From Gambelia wislizenii (taxonomy: Eukaryota > Chordata > Lepidosauria > Squamata > Crotaphytidae), in assembly GCA_030847615.1 (NCBI GenBank), contig JAUMIR010000003.1, positions 287,674,265-287,738,264 on the forward strand: 64,000 nucleotides of DNA. Reading direction: 5' to 3'. Both the position numbers and the translations under genes were made by a program. The stretch's first letter is position 1, and every line of letters begins with the position of its first letter. The notes below the pieces were generated by a model, which had not been told where the DNA came from, ran no database searches, and saw nothing but the letters and a program-made list of their open reading frames with translations. Positions 42,955-53,600 of this stretch are shown in pieces.

Positions 42955-43526
42955 CAGTGGGCCCTCTGTATTTGTGGGGGGTTTGGTTTCATGACCCTGT
43001 GCAGATAGCAACAAACATGGATGATGAAGTCCCCATTAAAAAAATGGTGAAGGGCAGCAGCGAAGGTGGCAGCAAACCCCGACTGCCAGGTGTACATTCT
43101 TCAGCCCCCCCTGCCTCTGGGGTGCATGACAAGCCACACATTTCCACCTTTGAGGTGGTAGCTGCAGCACTTCTGCTCATTCGTTCACAAGACAAAACTG
43201 GGCAGCTGGCAGGCCCCCCAGAGGTGGGGGAGCATGAAGGATGTGTGCCTGGTGGCTGGGGCTTGCCACCACCTCCACTGCTGCCCTGGGACCATTCTCG
43301 GCCTGCTTGCACTGTGTGTGCATGGTGGGCTTCAACCTGGAGCTTGGCCAGGCTGTGGTCATGAGTGGGAGAGTCACAGGGTGAGGGCGATTTGGGTTCT
43401 TTTCTTCTCCCTCCATATGTACAGGCGCTTGCTTTATTAGATCTCCTGTAATTTTTTTAAAATATTTTGAATCTGTAGTTGGTTAAATGTGTGGATCTTT
43501 AGCCTGCAGATACTGTGGGATCACTG
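42955..43526. mobile_element. pogo/Tigger-like element with atypical interior
   Basis: Left CAGTGGGCCCTCTGTATTTG and right, inverted, CAGTGATCCCACAGTATCTG, with TA after the right end (43527-43528). The left 90 bp resembles the Tigger-type end at 61619 (GGGTTTGGTTTCATGACCC against the inverted right part there). Positions 43040-43430 are GC-rich and unrelated to the ends, giving a chance 135-codon frame with no domain. Confidence 0.6.
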
Positions 43527-43680
43527 TAAATATATATACTGAACATCTGTTATGAGAAAACTACGCTTAGTCACTGTAGCATCAGAGTTATCAAGGTGGT
43601 GTGATGCACCTTTTCAGTTTTTCTTTTGTTCTTATCATTTTAAAAAGAAAAAGAAAAATATTACTATATTGGACAACTTG

Positions 43681-43790
43681 ATGTTATGAACCTTCAAGTC
43701 AACTCCAATGTATAGCGACCCCATCATAAGGTTTTATTGGCAAAATTTAGTCAGGGAGGTTTGCCATGTTCTTCCTTTAAGACTTCACTT
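43681..43790 (-). mobile_element. Sauria SINE 3' fragment
   Basis: Minus-strand tail and body: CCTTCAAGTCAACTCCAATG, TAGCGACCC, TAAGGTTTTATTGGCAAAAT and GAGGTTTGCCATG. The head is missing. Confidence 0.75.
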
Positions 43791-44924
43791 TAAACTTAAC
43801 CTTTCAACCATATCACTAAGAAACACTTTGCTTTTCCTTTAGGACATGGGTGAAAAACTTGGTGAAGAAAAGCTGACAATTATTTCAGTAGGAAGAATGC
43901 ACAGGAAGCCCTCTGTCCAAAATGAAAGCCTATGTAGAAATCTCAGTGATGACTCCAGATATTCCAGACATATTCTTTCACAAGAAGCATTTGGAAAGTA
44001 TTCCCTCATCAGAGAATGTTGTTAGGAGAGATCCTTACTGATGTTTTCTTCTTCATTTAATAAATGTTTGAGTTGAGATTCTTTGACAATTTGGATTTAC
44101 TCTAGTTTCTACATGCTTAAATGGGTGATTTAGAGGGGATTGGGGACATCAAGTAGAAGTTGGTTTGAGGGGTTGGGGGGCTAGAACATGTGCATTTATG
44201 TTTAGTCAAAAATGATACAAATATATCTGTGGCAGTGATAAATACATTAAAATCTTTATTGTCACCAATCAAATGTCACAGTATAAGATATAAACTGTCT
44301 TCTTACATAGAACTTTTCCACACATAGCATTCTGATAGTGGTGTAATCCTATTAAATATTTCTATTCCAGCTTCTGTAAGCACTCAAAAGATTTTAAAAA
44401 AGAAATCTTTTGTCCAATATGTCCAATATGAAACATTGTTCCACTATGGATAACAATCATTATAAATGCATAAACACTGTCCAAAAGGGGGGGAAACACT
44501 GTCCAAAGAGAAAAAATGGCAAGAGAGAAGTGTCAGCATGGTGACAGACCATCATTCAAGAACAATTGTTTAAGAATGTTAGAAAACAAAATGCTTTATA
44601 TGTGAGGCTCTTTGCTATTTAGTGGTGGACTACACCCACACAATTCAAGTGCATCACAAACCACAAATTTCATTGGAACTACTTCCTGTTAATTTACTAA
44701 AAACTAAAGCCACTGGCTCTCCAAAGTGAATGCAATTGAACTAAGGCACAGCTTGACCCCCAAATGTAATTGCTCAGGTAATCCCAAAATAGTTAAGGAT
44801 TTGGGCATTTGTACCACTGAATTGCAAAAAAAGCTCTGTGATTTTTAAGACATAACTCTAAGAAGGAAGTACCACAAAAAATAAAGAGGATAAGAAGGAT
44901 AACACTCCAAGAGGCTATTTATAT
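43791..44924. other. gene-free stretch
   Basis: No exon, RNA gene or repeat recognised. Confidence 0.5.
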
Positions 44925-45305
44925 GTGTTTACCTGTCATGGCTTCTCCAAGAAGCCTTGTGATTGCAATGATGTGTTATCCCAGCTCTTGTAAAGTTTAT
45001 CAGCAGAAAAGCATGCTCCTTATGCCATGCCATGTAACTGAGGTAAACTTCACAGTGCTGAACTGTTGTTCTAAACAGTAAACAATATGATTGTATCTAG
45101 ATGTTGCAGCACACTTTCTGTGAGGTAGTTATAACAGTAAATACATGTCTCCATTACAAATGTCTACCCGTTCAAATCCTGTTTTCCTAGCAGTCCTCGG
45201 AATTTAGTTCTCTAAAGCTATAGGTAACCTACAGTCTCCACACACACACAAACAATTACAATCCCAAGGCTTCTTGGGGAAGCCATGACAGGTAACCTGT
45301 GTGTG
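44925..45305. mobile_element. about 380-bp element with 37-bp inverted ends
   Basis: Positions 44928-44964 (TTTACCTGTCATGGCTTCTC and on) are the near-perfect inverse of 45259-45295 (GGGGAAGCCATGACAGGTAA). Three mismatches are visible. The sequence between is non-coding. No target duplication could be fixed because the right side is followed by (GT)n. Confidence 0.65.
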
Positions 45306-47330
45306 TGTAAAAAAGCTTATTGACTGACCGATTGATTGGTACATTGGTAGCTATAAGAAAATCTCTCTAGAAAAGTCAAGCTAACCTCTCTCTAGAAAAG
45401 TCAAGCTTTCACAATCTCTTCCTGATTTATGGAAAACCACCATTTATGATTTCATTCAGATTTGTATTTGTCCTGCATACCAGGAAAGAAGATGTTCTTG
45501 TAAACCAGGGTTTGCAAGGCAAGTACAAGCCATAGTGGGCCAGTTTAAATATCTTCCAAAAACCAGGAAGGGAGGAAGATAGTCAATGCATATGAAGAAA
45601 GGAGGAAGCAGTAAGAAATTATTGGGCATATTTACAGGATTCTAATCCAGGGTTTAGAATTTACATTTTAAATAAGACAAAAGTGTGTTGCTCCTGACCA
45701 TGCACAGAACCTACAGAAGGGCAATCAGAAAAGAAAAGAGGAGACCGTATTGGATGTACTAAGAGCTCTGTTTATGAGAAAGGAGCATGTGATGTTTCTC
45801 ATAACATCAAGTGATCCAAGCCCTTTCTGACCTTGGCAAGAAAGAAGTGGTCCAGAAAGAGTACTCAGGACCTGTGGCATTGGAGCGTTTACCCACTGCA
45901 TGTAGAATTAATTTGCTTTCCTTTCACCTCTCTACTGGGTTTCTGCACTCTGCTTGCAGTACAATGTGGACTGCATGGGGAATAGCACAGTTCCATAGCA
46001 GCCTTAGGTTTCAGTCCAACACACATTTGATTCAGAGTGCCTATCCTAAATTACTGTAATAAACTATTAAACTAAATAAACTTTACTGAACTGCAAATAT
46101 TCTAATTGTTGTAAAATAACAACAACAACAACATCCTCACTGGCTTAGTCAAACAGCAGAAAGTATTGTCACATATATTATTTATAAGCATGGAAAATCA
46201 GGCAAGTGCCAACACACTGTAAACTTACTATGGTATACTAAGGGGGGAAAAATTAGACTGACTAAAGTAAGAATGTTTGCATGTTATGAACCATTATCTT
46301 TTCCAAACAGAATTCTGCTTGGCATAGATGGTAGAATTCCAGTACAGTATTTGCATTGCACTGGAAACTGCAGAGATCCAATCACATAGGTAAGAGATAC
46401 ATGCCGGAGCCAGGACTCCTTGCTTGTTCTGGCAAAACCCCACCCACTGTGGAACCTCATTTGACCCTATCTTCAGGCACATCAGCAGGAATTGTGACAT
46501 GAGTCCTTTCATTTCTCACATCAGTTTTGTTAAGGGAGAATCTAATCTGGGTTTCTTCCTCTGAGGCTACAAGAGAGTAAGTGTGGGTGCAATCCAGATA
46601 TCTCTTGTAAGTGTTTGTACAAAGACATAGGCAGGAGTTAGAAAAATCACTTGGAAAAGTTACTTTTCTTGGATTACAACAAAAATGTAGTCCACTTGGT
46701 TGGACTACAACATGCTAGCTGGGGAGTTCTGGGAGCTGTAATCCTAAAAGAAAAAAAACAAAAGCTTTTCCAAGCTCTGGTTAGGATGGGCACTGAACAG
46801 GAAGACTCACTTCAAGTTCTTCAAAAAGAAAGGTTAGCTCTTCCTAACCTCTCAGCTCTCCTTCGGGTATGGGAGGAAATTACAGACCTTCCAAACTAAA
46901 GTGACAGTTGGCTTGGGATAATGACAGGCAAACTCACCGTGAGAATCCAAGCAGGACAGATAAAGGAGGGGAGCGAGAAAGGAAGGCTTTGGCTTTTTTC
47001 CTCAGCTTGCAGAGATGGGGCAGCTGTTAGCTGTTGCCCATGACACTCTTGGACACCTCCGTGCCCGCTTCCTCTGGGCGCTGCTGGCTAGCCACCCACC
47101 GCCAATCAACCAATATATCAGGAACTCCTCCCGTTTGCAAAATACAGTGCCAGAAAAACACTAACTGACACGAAACCTTGCTGACTTACCGTGAATCTGC
47201 CAAGAAGGGGGGGGGGCGAAGTTTTAGAAAGATACAGCCTCAAGTCGCCTCCCTTCCTTATCCTGATCAAAAAACACAAAACCCAACCCCTATCCTAACC
47301 AGAACTTTGGGGTGGTGGAGACAAACCTGG
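45306..47330. other. upstream flank of ADAMTS5
   Basis: No exon recognised. TCTCTCTAGAAAAGTCAAGC is duplicated in tandem at about 45362-45410, and an (AAC)n run lies at about 46118-46134. From about 46950 onward GC content rises toward the CpG island. Confidence 0.5.
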
Positions 47331-47526
47331 AGGGTCAGGATGGGTAGAAGCAAAGAGGGTGGCACGGTGTTGTCCCTTTCTGGGGTGGGGAGGGATGTCG
47401 CCGTGGCTGGAAACGCCTCCGGGGCAACCCTGTGCCCTCTTCCTCACCCAAGCCTGGCCTCCCCCCCCCCCCGTTGGCCCGCCCGGCTCGCTTCCCTCTG
47501 GCTCACCTCCGCGCCTTTCCGCCTCC

Positions 47527-47655
47527 CCCGCCCGCCCCGCGTCTGATTAAACGAGCGGAGGGCGGGCGGGGTGGTTTTGAAGCTCTCCCTTTAAGAGGCA
47601 GCCTGCAATGACGAGGGATGAAATTGCCATTGCAGGATGGCATTCCGCTATAAAT
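47527..47655 (+). promoter_or_regulatory. ADAMTS5 core promoter (GC boxes and TATA box)
   Basis: GC boxes at 47527-47540 (CCCGCCCGCCCCGC) and 47561-47574 (GGCGGGCGGGGTGG) lie 75-120 bp upstream of a TATA box CTATAAAT (47648-47655). The start of transcription would be near 47680, giving a 5' UTR of roughly 540 nt if unspliced. Between them CCCTTTAAGAGG and two short GCAATG/GCAGGATGGCATTCC segments are candidate factor sites, not identified. Confidence 0.6.
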
Positions 47656-48216
47656 TCATTGTTCCACCTCCTCTCATCTTCACAGCTCGCTCCCGGCTCC
47701 TCTTGTTCGCATCGGCAGACTGGGGATAAATAAGCGCGACAACCGCCGCCTCTTCCAAAGACCCCTCAGCTCAGGCAAGCGGGCCGGCTGGAGCTTTCGT
47801 CCGGGACGTTTTCACGCCCAGCACCCTCCCCGCTTTTCCCGACAAGTGAGGGGGGGAGGCTGGCTCTCTCGCTCGCTCTCTTTCTCCCTCTCCGAACTCC
47901 AGCCTCCCGAAAAGAAGCCCGGAGGGCGAAAGAAGGAGTCCGCGAGGTCCCAGGGGCTGAAGGTGGCCCCGCTCGGCTTTCTCTGGCCCGCCCGCTCGGT
48001 GGCCACGAGAGAGGAGGGCCAAGGGCTCCAACTTCTCGGATGCCGCCTGGCTGCGCCCTCACTCGCCGCCGCCGCTGAGGGAACTCCTGAGGGAAGACCC
48101 GCCAAGCCAGGAGCCGCCGCCGCCGCCTTTGTGGGGAACCTTCCTCTCTCGCCCCGGCTCTCAGCCCCCGAGGCGGCGGGCTCGCTTCTCCCGCGGCGGC
48201 GGCGGCTCCCCCCACC

Positions 48217-49323
48217 ATGCTGCCCAAGTTTGCTTCCTTGCTTTGGCCGCTGGCTGTAAGCTTGCAAGCTGCTGCCACCGCTGTTGCCGCCGCCGCCGGA
48301 GTCTCCTCAGCAACTTCAACACCTGCCTATGATAAAGCCTCGCTGCTCTCCAAAACGGAGGCGGTGGCGCCGGCGGAGCGCGGGGTGGCAACGACGGCGG
48401 CGCTGGGCTCCCGCCCGCCTCTCCCCGAGGAGCCCCCGGCGGCCAGCGGCGTGGTGGAGAGCGTCGACCGGACCTACGCGGGCGGCGGCAAGGTGGGCTA
48501 CCTCCTCTACGCGGGCGGGCAGCGCTTCCTCCTGGACCTGGAGAAGGACGCGCGGCTGGGCTCGGCGGAGCAGCGGCGCCGGGGGAAGGGCCACTGCTAC
48601 TACCGGGGCACGGTGGACGGGAGCCCCCAGTCCTTGGCCGTCTTCGACCTGTGCGGCGGCTTGGAGGGCTACTTCGCGGTCAAGCACGCCCGCTACACGG
48701 TCAAGCCTTGGCTGCGGCCGGGGAACGCGGGGGAGGCGGAGCCCGAGGAGGAGCCTGCCAGGGAGCGGATCTACGGAGACGACTCGGCCCCGGTTCTACA
48801 CCTCTTCTTCAGGGACCATTTCAGCTTCGAGACGCTGCCTTCTCGGCCCAGCTGCGAGACTCGGGGCCGCTCAGCCCGGCCCGCCTTCCTGGAGCCCAAG
48901 CGACTGGTGCGAGGGCCGGGTGGGAAAGGCGAGACGGGCCTCACCACCAGGGCGGCGCTCTCCCCTCGCCTCTTTCCCTCTGGCAGGCGGCGGCGGCGGC
49001 GCTCCGTCTCCAGGGCCCGGCAGGTGGAACTGCTCCTGGTGGCTGACCTCTCCATGGCCCAGAAGTATGGCAAGGGCCTCCACCATTACCTGTTGACCTT
49101 AGCCAGCATTGCCTCCCGGCTCTATGGGCATGCCAGCATTGAGAACCCCATCCGCCTGGCGGTGGTGAAGGTGGTGGTGCTGGGCGACAAGGAGAAGGGC
49201 TTGGAGGTCAACAAGAACGCAGCCACCACCCTCAAGAACTTCTGTAAGTGGCAGCACCAGCATAACCAGCTGGACGACGAACACGAGGAACATTATGATG
49301 CTGCCATCCTCTTCACACGTGAG
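48217..49323 (+). CDS. ADAMTS5: ADAMTS5 (aggrecanase-2), exon 1
   Basis: The first 369 codons of a secreted zinc metalloprotease that cleaves aggrecan and versican in extracellular matrix. The ATG has a good context (CCCACCATG). Residues 1 to about 22 are a signal peptide, followed by an Ala/Thr-rich, poorly conserved stretch. The prodomain (about 78-262) carries GGGKVGYLLYAGGQRFLLDL, the HCYYRGTVDGSPQSLAVFDL block, and FSFETLPSRPSCET, with Cys213 as likely cysteine-switch residue. A furin-type site RRRRRR (257-262) precedes SVSRARQVELLLVAD, the start of the metalloprotease domain, which continues to NFCKWQHQHNQL and AAILFTRE. The exon ends GAG|GTAGGT, phase 0. Identity to ADAMTS5 rather than ADAMTS1, 4, 8 or 15 rests on the ARQVELLLVAD to CKWQHQHNQL region and the prodomain. 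The HExxH site, disintegrin, thrombospondin and spacer parts lie in exons beyond the window. Confidence 0.95.
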
Positions 49324-49994
49324 GTAGGTTTGGGAGAAGGCCTTGGCTGAGGGATCCCCTCCAGCCTTGTGGAGTTCTTGTCCTCCACCTTCAGCGTCCT
49401 CCTCCTCCTCCTCCTTCTTCTTCACAGCAGGTGTGTTGGACTTGGTTATCCATGGGGTCTTCTTCTACACTCCATGAATCCATGATTACATTATTTATAT
49501 ATTTGAATTTGAATGTTAAACCCCTCTCAGGTTATAGATTCCCTAATGCTTTGCAGTCTGTCAGAGTTGTCACAGAAGATACCTACCACCACCATTAATT
49601 CAGTTGTCACCCCCAATGAAATGGGGTTATGTCAATTTAATTAATATTCGGCAATCCAGCAGTAATGCCAAGCATTTGTTAGGACCCTGCATGAAAGGAA
49701 GAGTGATATGGGACTCATTTCCTGCTTGTGAGCATCTGCCTGATCATTGTGGGAAAGGAATGATGAACCTTTGGTCTAATCTATCACAGCTCATATTTTG
49801 TGCTTAGGACATTTAAAATAACTCCCCAACAAACAAAACCTTAGGATGAGTGTTCAACTGCAGCATCCCCCTACACTCATTGCCCAAGCCATTTATCATC
49901 CCAGGGACCTTGGGAATGTTTTAAGGTAAATTGGGGGGGGGGGTCAACACTGGCAGACAGGTTGTTATTAATTTTGCCAACTTGCGGGGGTAGA

Positions 49995-50262
49995 GCAAAT
50001 TACTTTTTCTCATTCAGTATCATTCAAATAATCATGAGAAGACATGACTCACTAGAAAAGACAATAATGCTTGATAAGGTAGAAGGTAGTAGGAAAAGAG
50101 GAAGACCACAGTCCAGATGGATAGAATCAATCAAGAAAGCCATGTCCCTGAATCTGCAAGACTTGAACAGGACTGTTGAGAATAGGGTGACTTGGAGGTC
50201 TCTCTTTCATAGGGTCACCATAAGCTGACGTTAACTTGATGGCAGTTAACAAAAATTATTCA
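49995..50262 (+). mobile_element. BovB (RTE) LINE 3' end
   Basis: The + frame ending at 50228 reads MRRHDSLEKTIMLDKVEGSR, then KRGRPQSRWIESIKKAMS and RVTWRSLFHRVT, the C-terminus of the BovB/RTE reverse transcriptase. The 3' untranslated tail follows (AGGGTCACCATAAGCTGACG and TTGATGGCAGTTAACAAAAA), the parent of the SINE tail. Heavily 5'-truncated. Confidence 0.85.
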
Positions 50263-50993
50263 AACAGCCTTAAATAGGAAGACGCTTCCAGGCACAATGT
50301 GTACAGACAAGTGCTTTCCATGCGTTCAATGTAGTTTAGTCAAAGGTAAGTGTGCATAGGATAGATTGTAGGCAGCCCTTGTTATTCCTGGGAGGATTCA
50401 ACAGCTATCACTCATTATATGTCTTAATGTTCCATCATTTAGTACACTTCTGATTGATAATTCCTTAGGAGGCTCAGCTACATAGGAAACTTGGTGCTGC
50501 ACTTTTGCCAGATCATCCTGGCAGCAGGAGGCACAGTGCCCACTAGCCTACTTTTAAAGGGGATTCACTCCCCATTCTCCCATTTTTTGGGTCCATGTAT
50601 CATCCTAATGTGCCTGTAGGAAGCAAAAGCACTAGGGCTCTGCAGGGAGATGCTGCAGAATTGAAATAGTTAGCAATCAAGAGTTAGCAGACACTCTTCA
50701 GCTGTGTGCTTTCCCAGCAACTGTCATTAAATTTTATTTTTCTAAATTTGAAATGAATTACCCCCCTACTTCAGGTTGTTCCAGATTCAGCAAGCAAGCT
50801 GAAAGATGCCCTTTTGATTCTTCTCTTCTAGAGTCATCCTTGACACTTGGTAGTGATGAGATAAAAGCCTTGTTATTTGTCTGCTGCACACTTCTCACAA
50901 GGGGCTTGCTTATTGGTCATATCTTCATACTGTCTTCAGCCTGTTTCTCATAAGGCTTTTACATGATTGAGGTTTGTCCTGAATTACCCTATG
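50263..50993. other. intronic stretch, nothing recognised
   Basis: No repeat, exon or RNA gene seen. Confidence 0.45.
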
Positions 50994-51221
50994 TTGTTGT
51001 GTGTCTTATGGTTCTGACTTATGGTTATCCTAAGGCAAACCTATCACAGGGTTTTCTTGGCAAGATTTGTTTAGAGGAGGTTTGTCTTTGCCTTCCTCCG
51101 AGGATGAAAGAATGTGACTTGTGCAAGGTCACTCAGTGGGTTTCCATGGCTGAGCAAGGATTCAAACCCTTGTCTCCAGAGTTGCTGTCCAGGGCTCAAA
51201 CCACTGCACCACACTAGCGCT
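50994..51221 (-). mobile_element. Sauria SINE
   Basis: Minus-strand copy: tail CTTATGGTTATCCTAAGGC, body CAGGGTTTTCTTGGCAAGAT and AGGTCACTCAGTGGGTTTCC, head with inverted B box GGATTCAAACCCTTG and CACTGCACCACACTAGC. Confidence 0.88.
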
Positions 51222-51514
51222 TGAATTACCCTTAGGGAAATCTTACCGTAGAAAAGCCTCGTTGTGTAACTGTGTGACAATGCTACAGACCAGTAAACAT
51301 TTCTCATTTATTAAGTTTGATGTTGGTGCTGAACAGAAATGTGTTACATTTATCTGTGTAGACAACTGAGTACAGATCTAGTTAATCATTGTTATATCAG
51401 CACTGTAATTTTATACTGGTACTGAAATCAATGTTGAAAAACTAAACCAACATAATAATAAAGGAAGTTGTGGTTTGAGAGAAAACTTAATAAGTCTCTT
51501 TACCAAAGAGGAAT

Positions 51515-51749
51515 GTTGTTGTGATGGTGTGCCTTCAAGTCATTTCTGACTTATGGTGGCACTAAGGTGAACCTATCATGGGGTTTTCTTGGCAAGATTT
51601 GTTCAGAGTAGGTTTGCCTTCTTCTGAGGCCAAAAGAGTCTGACTTGCTCAAGGTCACCCAGTGGGTTTCCATGGCCAAGCAGAAATTTGAACTTGGGTC
51701 TCCAGAGTCGTAGTCCAATACCCAAATCACTATGCCATATAGGCTCTCT
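51515..51749 (-). mobile_element. Sauria SINE
   Basis: Minus-strand copy, more complete at the tail (GTGTGCCTTCAAGTCATTTC, TGACTTATGGTGGCACTAAG) and running to CCAAATCACTATGCCATATA in the tRNA-like head. Confidence 0.88.
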
Positions 51750-52784
51750 GACCTGAGAGAGCTACTCTTTTGTTTTTCTAGATTCTTTTGAATTATTATG
51801 AACTGCCTCTATCAGCTGGATACTAGCAACCAAAGGAACTATGAATGCCTTTGGATCAAGTCCAGATCTGGTTCTGCTGAGATTAGTTAGGAACAAAATG
51901 TGTGATGTAGACCTTAGGGATCTCTCAATTTCCTTGCTTAGTTTCTGGTAATTTAACATGGCATTTCCAGCATGAAAAGAAAGTAGCAATAAAATTGGAA
52001 AGGCACAACATGTGTGGCTCATAAGAGGAGGATGTAAATTCAAACCACATGTAAACTTAGGTGCAGAAAAATAGTGCACCAGGTTAGATGAAGGGTGGAG
52101 TTGCAATGCATCATTATCCGCAGGATGGAAACTGGCCCCTTAATCCGTTAGAGTTCTGAACTGGCAAGTGTAATCCTCACAGTTTTTTGGATGGTGTCTG
52201 AATGATACTTGAGAAACATTAGCTGAAACAGTGAAGGGGGTGTGGTTCATATAGACATGTGGCCCTGTTTATGCAATAGGAGCTTCTCAACACAAATGTC
52301 CCCTTCAGTGTGCTCTTCTACTTTCCCTTCTTTAATTCAGAAAAACACATAACTTTCCATTAGAGTTCCCTTCCTCTGCTACATAGCTGGAGTGGTTGCC
52401 AGAAAAAAGGAGGCTTGGGATGTTTTGTGGAATGAGTTACTCCAGTAAAGAGGTAAGGCGAAAAACAACACCTAGCCTGTTTACCACTTCTAAATACTTG
52501 AAATAGTCTTGATGCGCCTGTCGTGCTGCAGTTGTCCTGTATGTTCTTTCTGTTGATGTTTAAAGTCATTCATTTTCAACCATAAGCATACAGGACTGGA
52601 AAGTATCTCCCAAGTCCTCATGTTCAACCCAGATCTTTAGAAACACAGACAGTGTTAGACCTTTTTATTTAGGGTCTTTACAGAAAAAAAATTAGTTATC
52701 TCATAAATAGCTATATATTTTATGTCTCTTTTTTCTTGGGCCAAAAAGGCAGTTGCTATAAGTCCAATTCTCATACATGACAGA
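51750..52784. other. intronic stretch, nothing recognised
   Basis: No exon or clear repeat. Confidence 0.45.
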
Positions 52785-52925
52785 AAAGTTGAGAGCAGGA
52801 ACAGGAATATTGGGGTATTCCAGATGGCATTGAACTACATTTTCCACAAACCCTAGCCAGCTTAGCCAGTGGTGAGGATGTTGGGAACTATAGTTCAACA
52901 GCTTGGGGATCCACATGATTCTCAC
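52785..52925. mobile_element. short inverted-repeat element (TGTTGTGGACTACAA family)
   Basis: CATTGAACTACATTTTCCAC at the left pairs imperfectly with GTTGGGAACTATAGTTCAAC at the right around a CTAGCCAGCTTAGCCAG centre. The same layout is seen at 20871-20975. A half copy lies at about 53490-53575. Confidence 0.45.
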
Positions 52926-53600
52926 CACTATTTTAGAGGCAGTTCATCTAGCCAAAGTGGAAGGAGTCACATAACTACTTCCAGGGTGTTTCTTTACAAT
53001 TTATCAATATTTTCTGTATTGGTAGCATGCATACTTGTATACAAATGGTTTTGTAGCTCTTTAGCCACAAAGAGCACAAATCCTTTATGTGATAAACTAT
53101 ATGCTGATTTCCTCAGGGGAATTGTGGTGTGCAAACTGACAATTGAAATGTGTTTTATTCTCATAACTTGTTTGTCATTTGTGTATTCAGTCCTAGAAGG
53201 GTGGGGAGAAGATACAATAGTTGTGCATAGAACAGTTGGAAACACTAAACTGATCTTGGCAGTGCACTCGTCTATTTTATTTTATTATTTATTTGTTAAT
53301 GCATGTTACATTTATTGACTTGCTTTGCTTATGGCCATATAATGGAGAAGTTGTATGATTTCAATTAGTATGACATTTCCCTGCACTGGTTCTCCCATCA
53401 AATCATTCAGGAGGCACTGAAGATGGGTGGTAAATATGGGTTCAGTTACAAGCACTCAGGTGCAGTCATGGCTAGTGGCTTCCATGTCAGGGCTATGTTG
53501 GGGAACCTATGGCCTTCCAAATGGTTTTGGGCTGCAGTTTTCAATAGACCTAGCTAGCACTATGAGTAGTAAGGAATAATTAAAGTTGCTGCCCCCAAGA

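Larger units (their letters stand above)
47340..49330. promoter_or_regulatory. CpG island over ADAMTS5 promoter and exon 1
   Basis: About 2 kb of high GC with frequent CpG, in contrast to the AT-rich surroundings. It spans the promoter, 5' UTR and coding exon. Long overlapping frames on the minus strand (for example 47766-48278) are a by-product of the GC content. Confidence 0.85.

Noticed and set aside
42957..43364. 135-codon frame
   Set aside because: Lies inside a Tigger-like element with an equally open antisense frame; no recognisable domain.
47766..48278. 170-codon open frame on the minus strand, plus overlapping frames, opposite the ADAMTS5 5' UTR
   Set aside because: Arg/Pro/Gly-rich translation typical of a CpG island read backwards; no domain, and several frames are open at once.
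48284..49096. 270-codon open frame inside ADAMTS5 exon 1 in another + frame
   Set aside because: Shadow of the real frame: extremely Arg/Ser/Ala/Trp-biased, and the ADAMTS5 frame fully explains the sequence.
49995..50228. host coding exon in ADAMTS5 intron 1
   Set aside because: The frame reads as the C-terminus of a BovB reverse transcriptase and is followed by its 3' tail.
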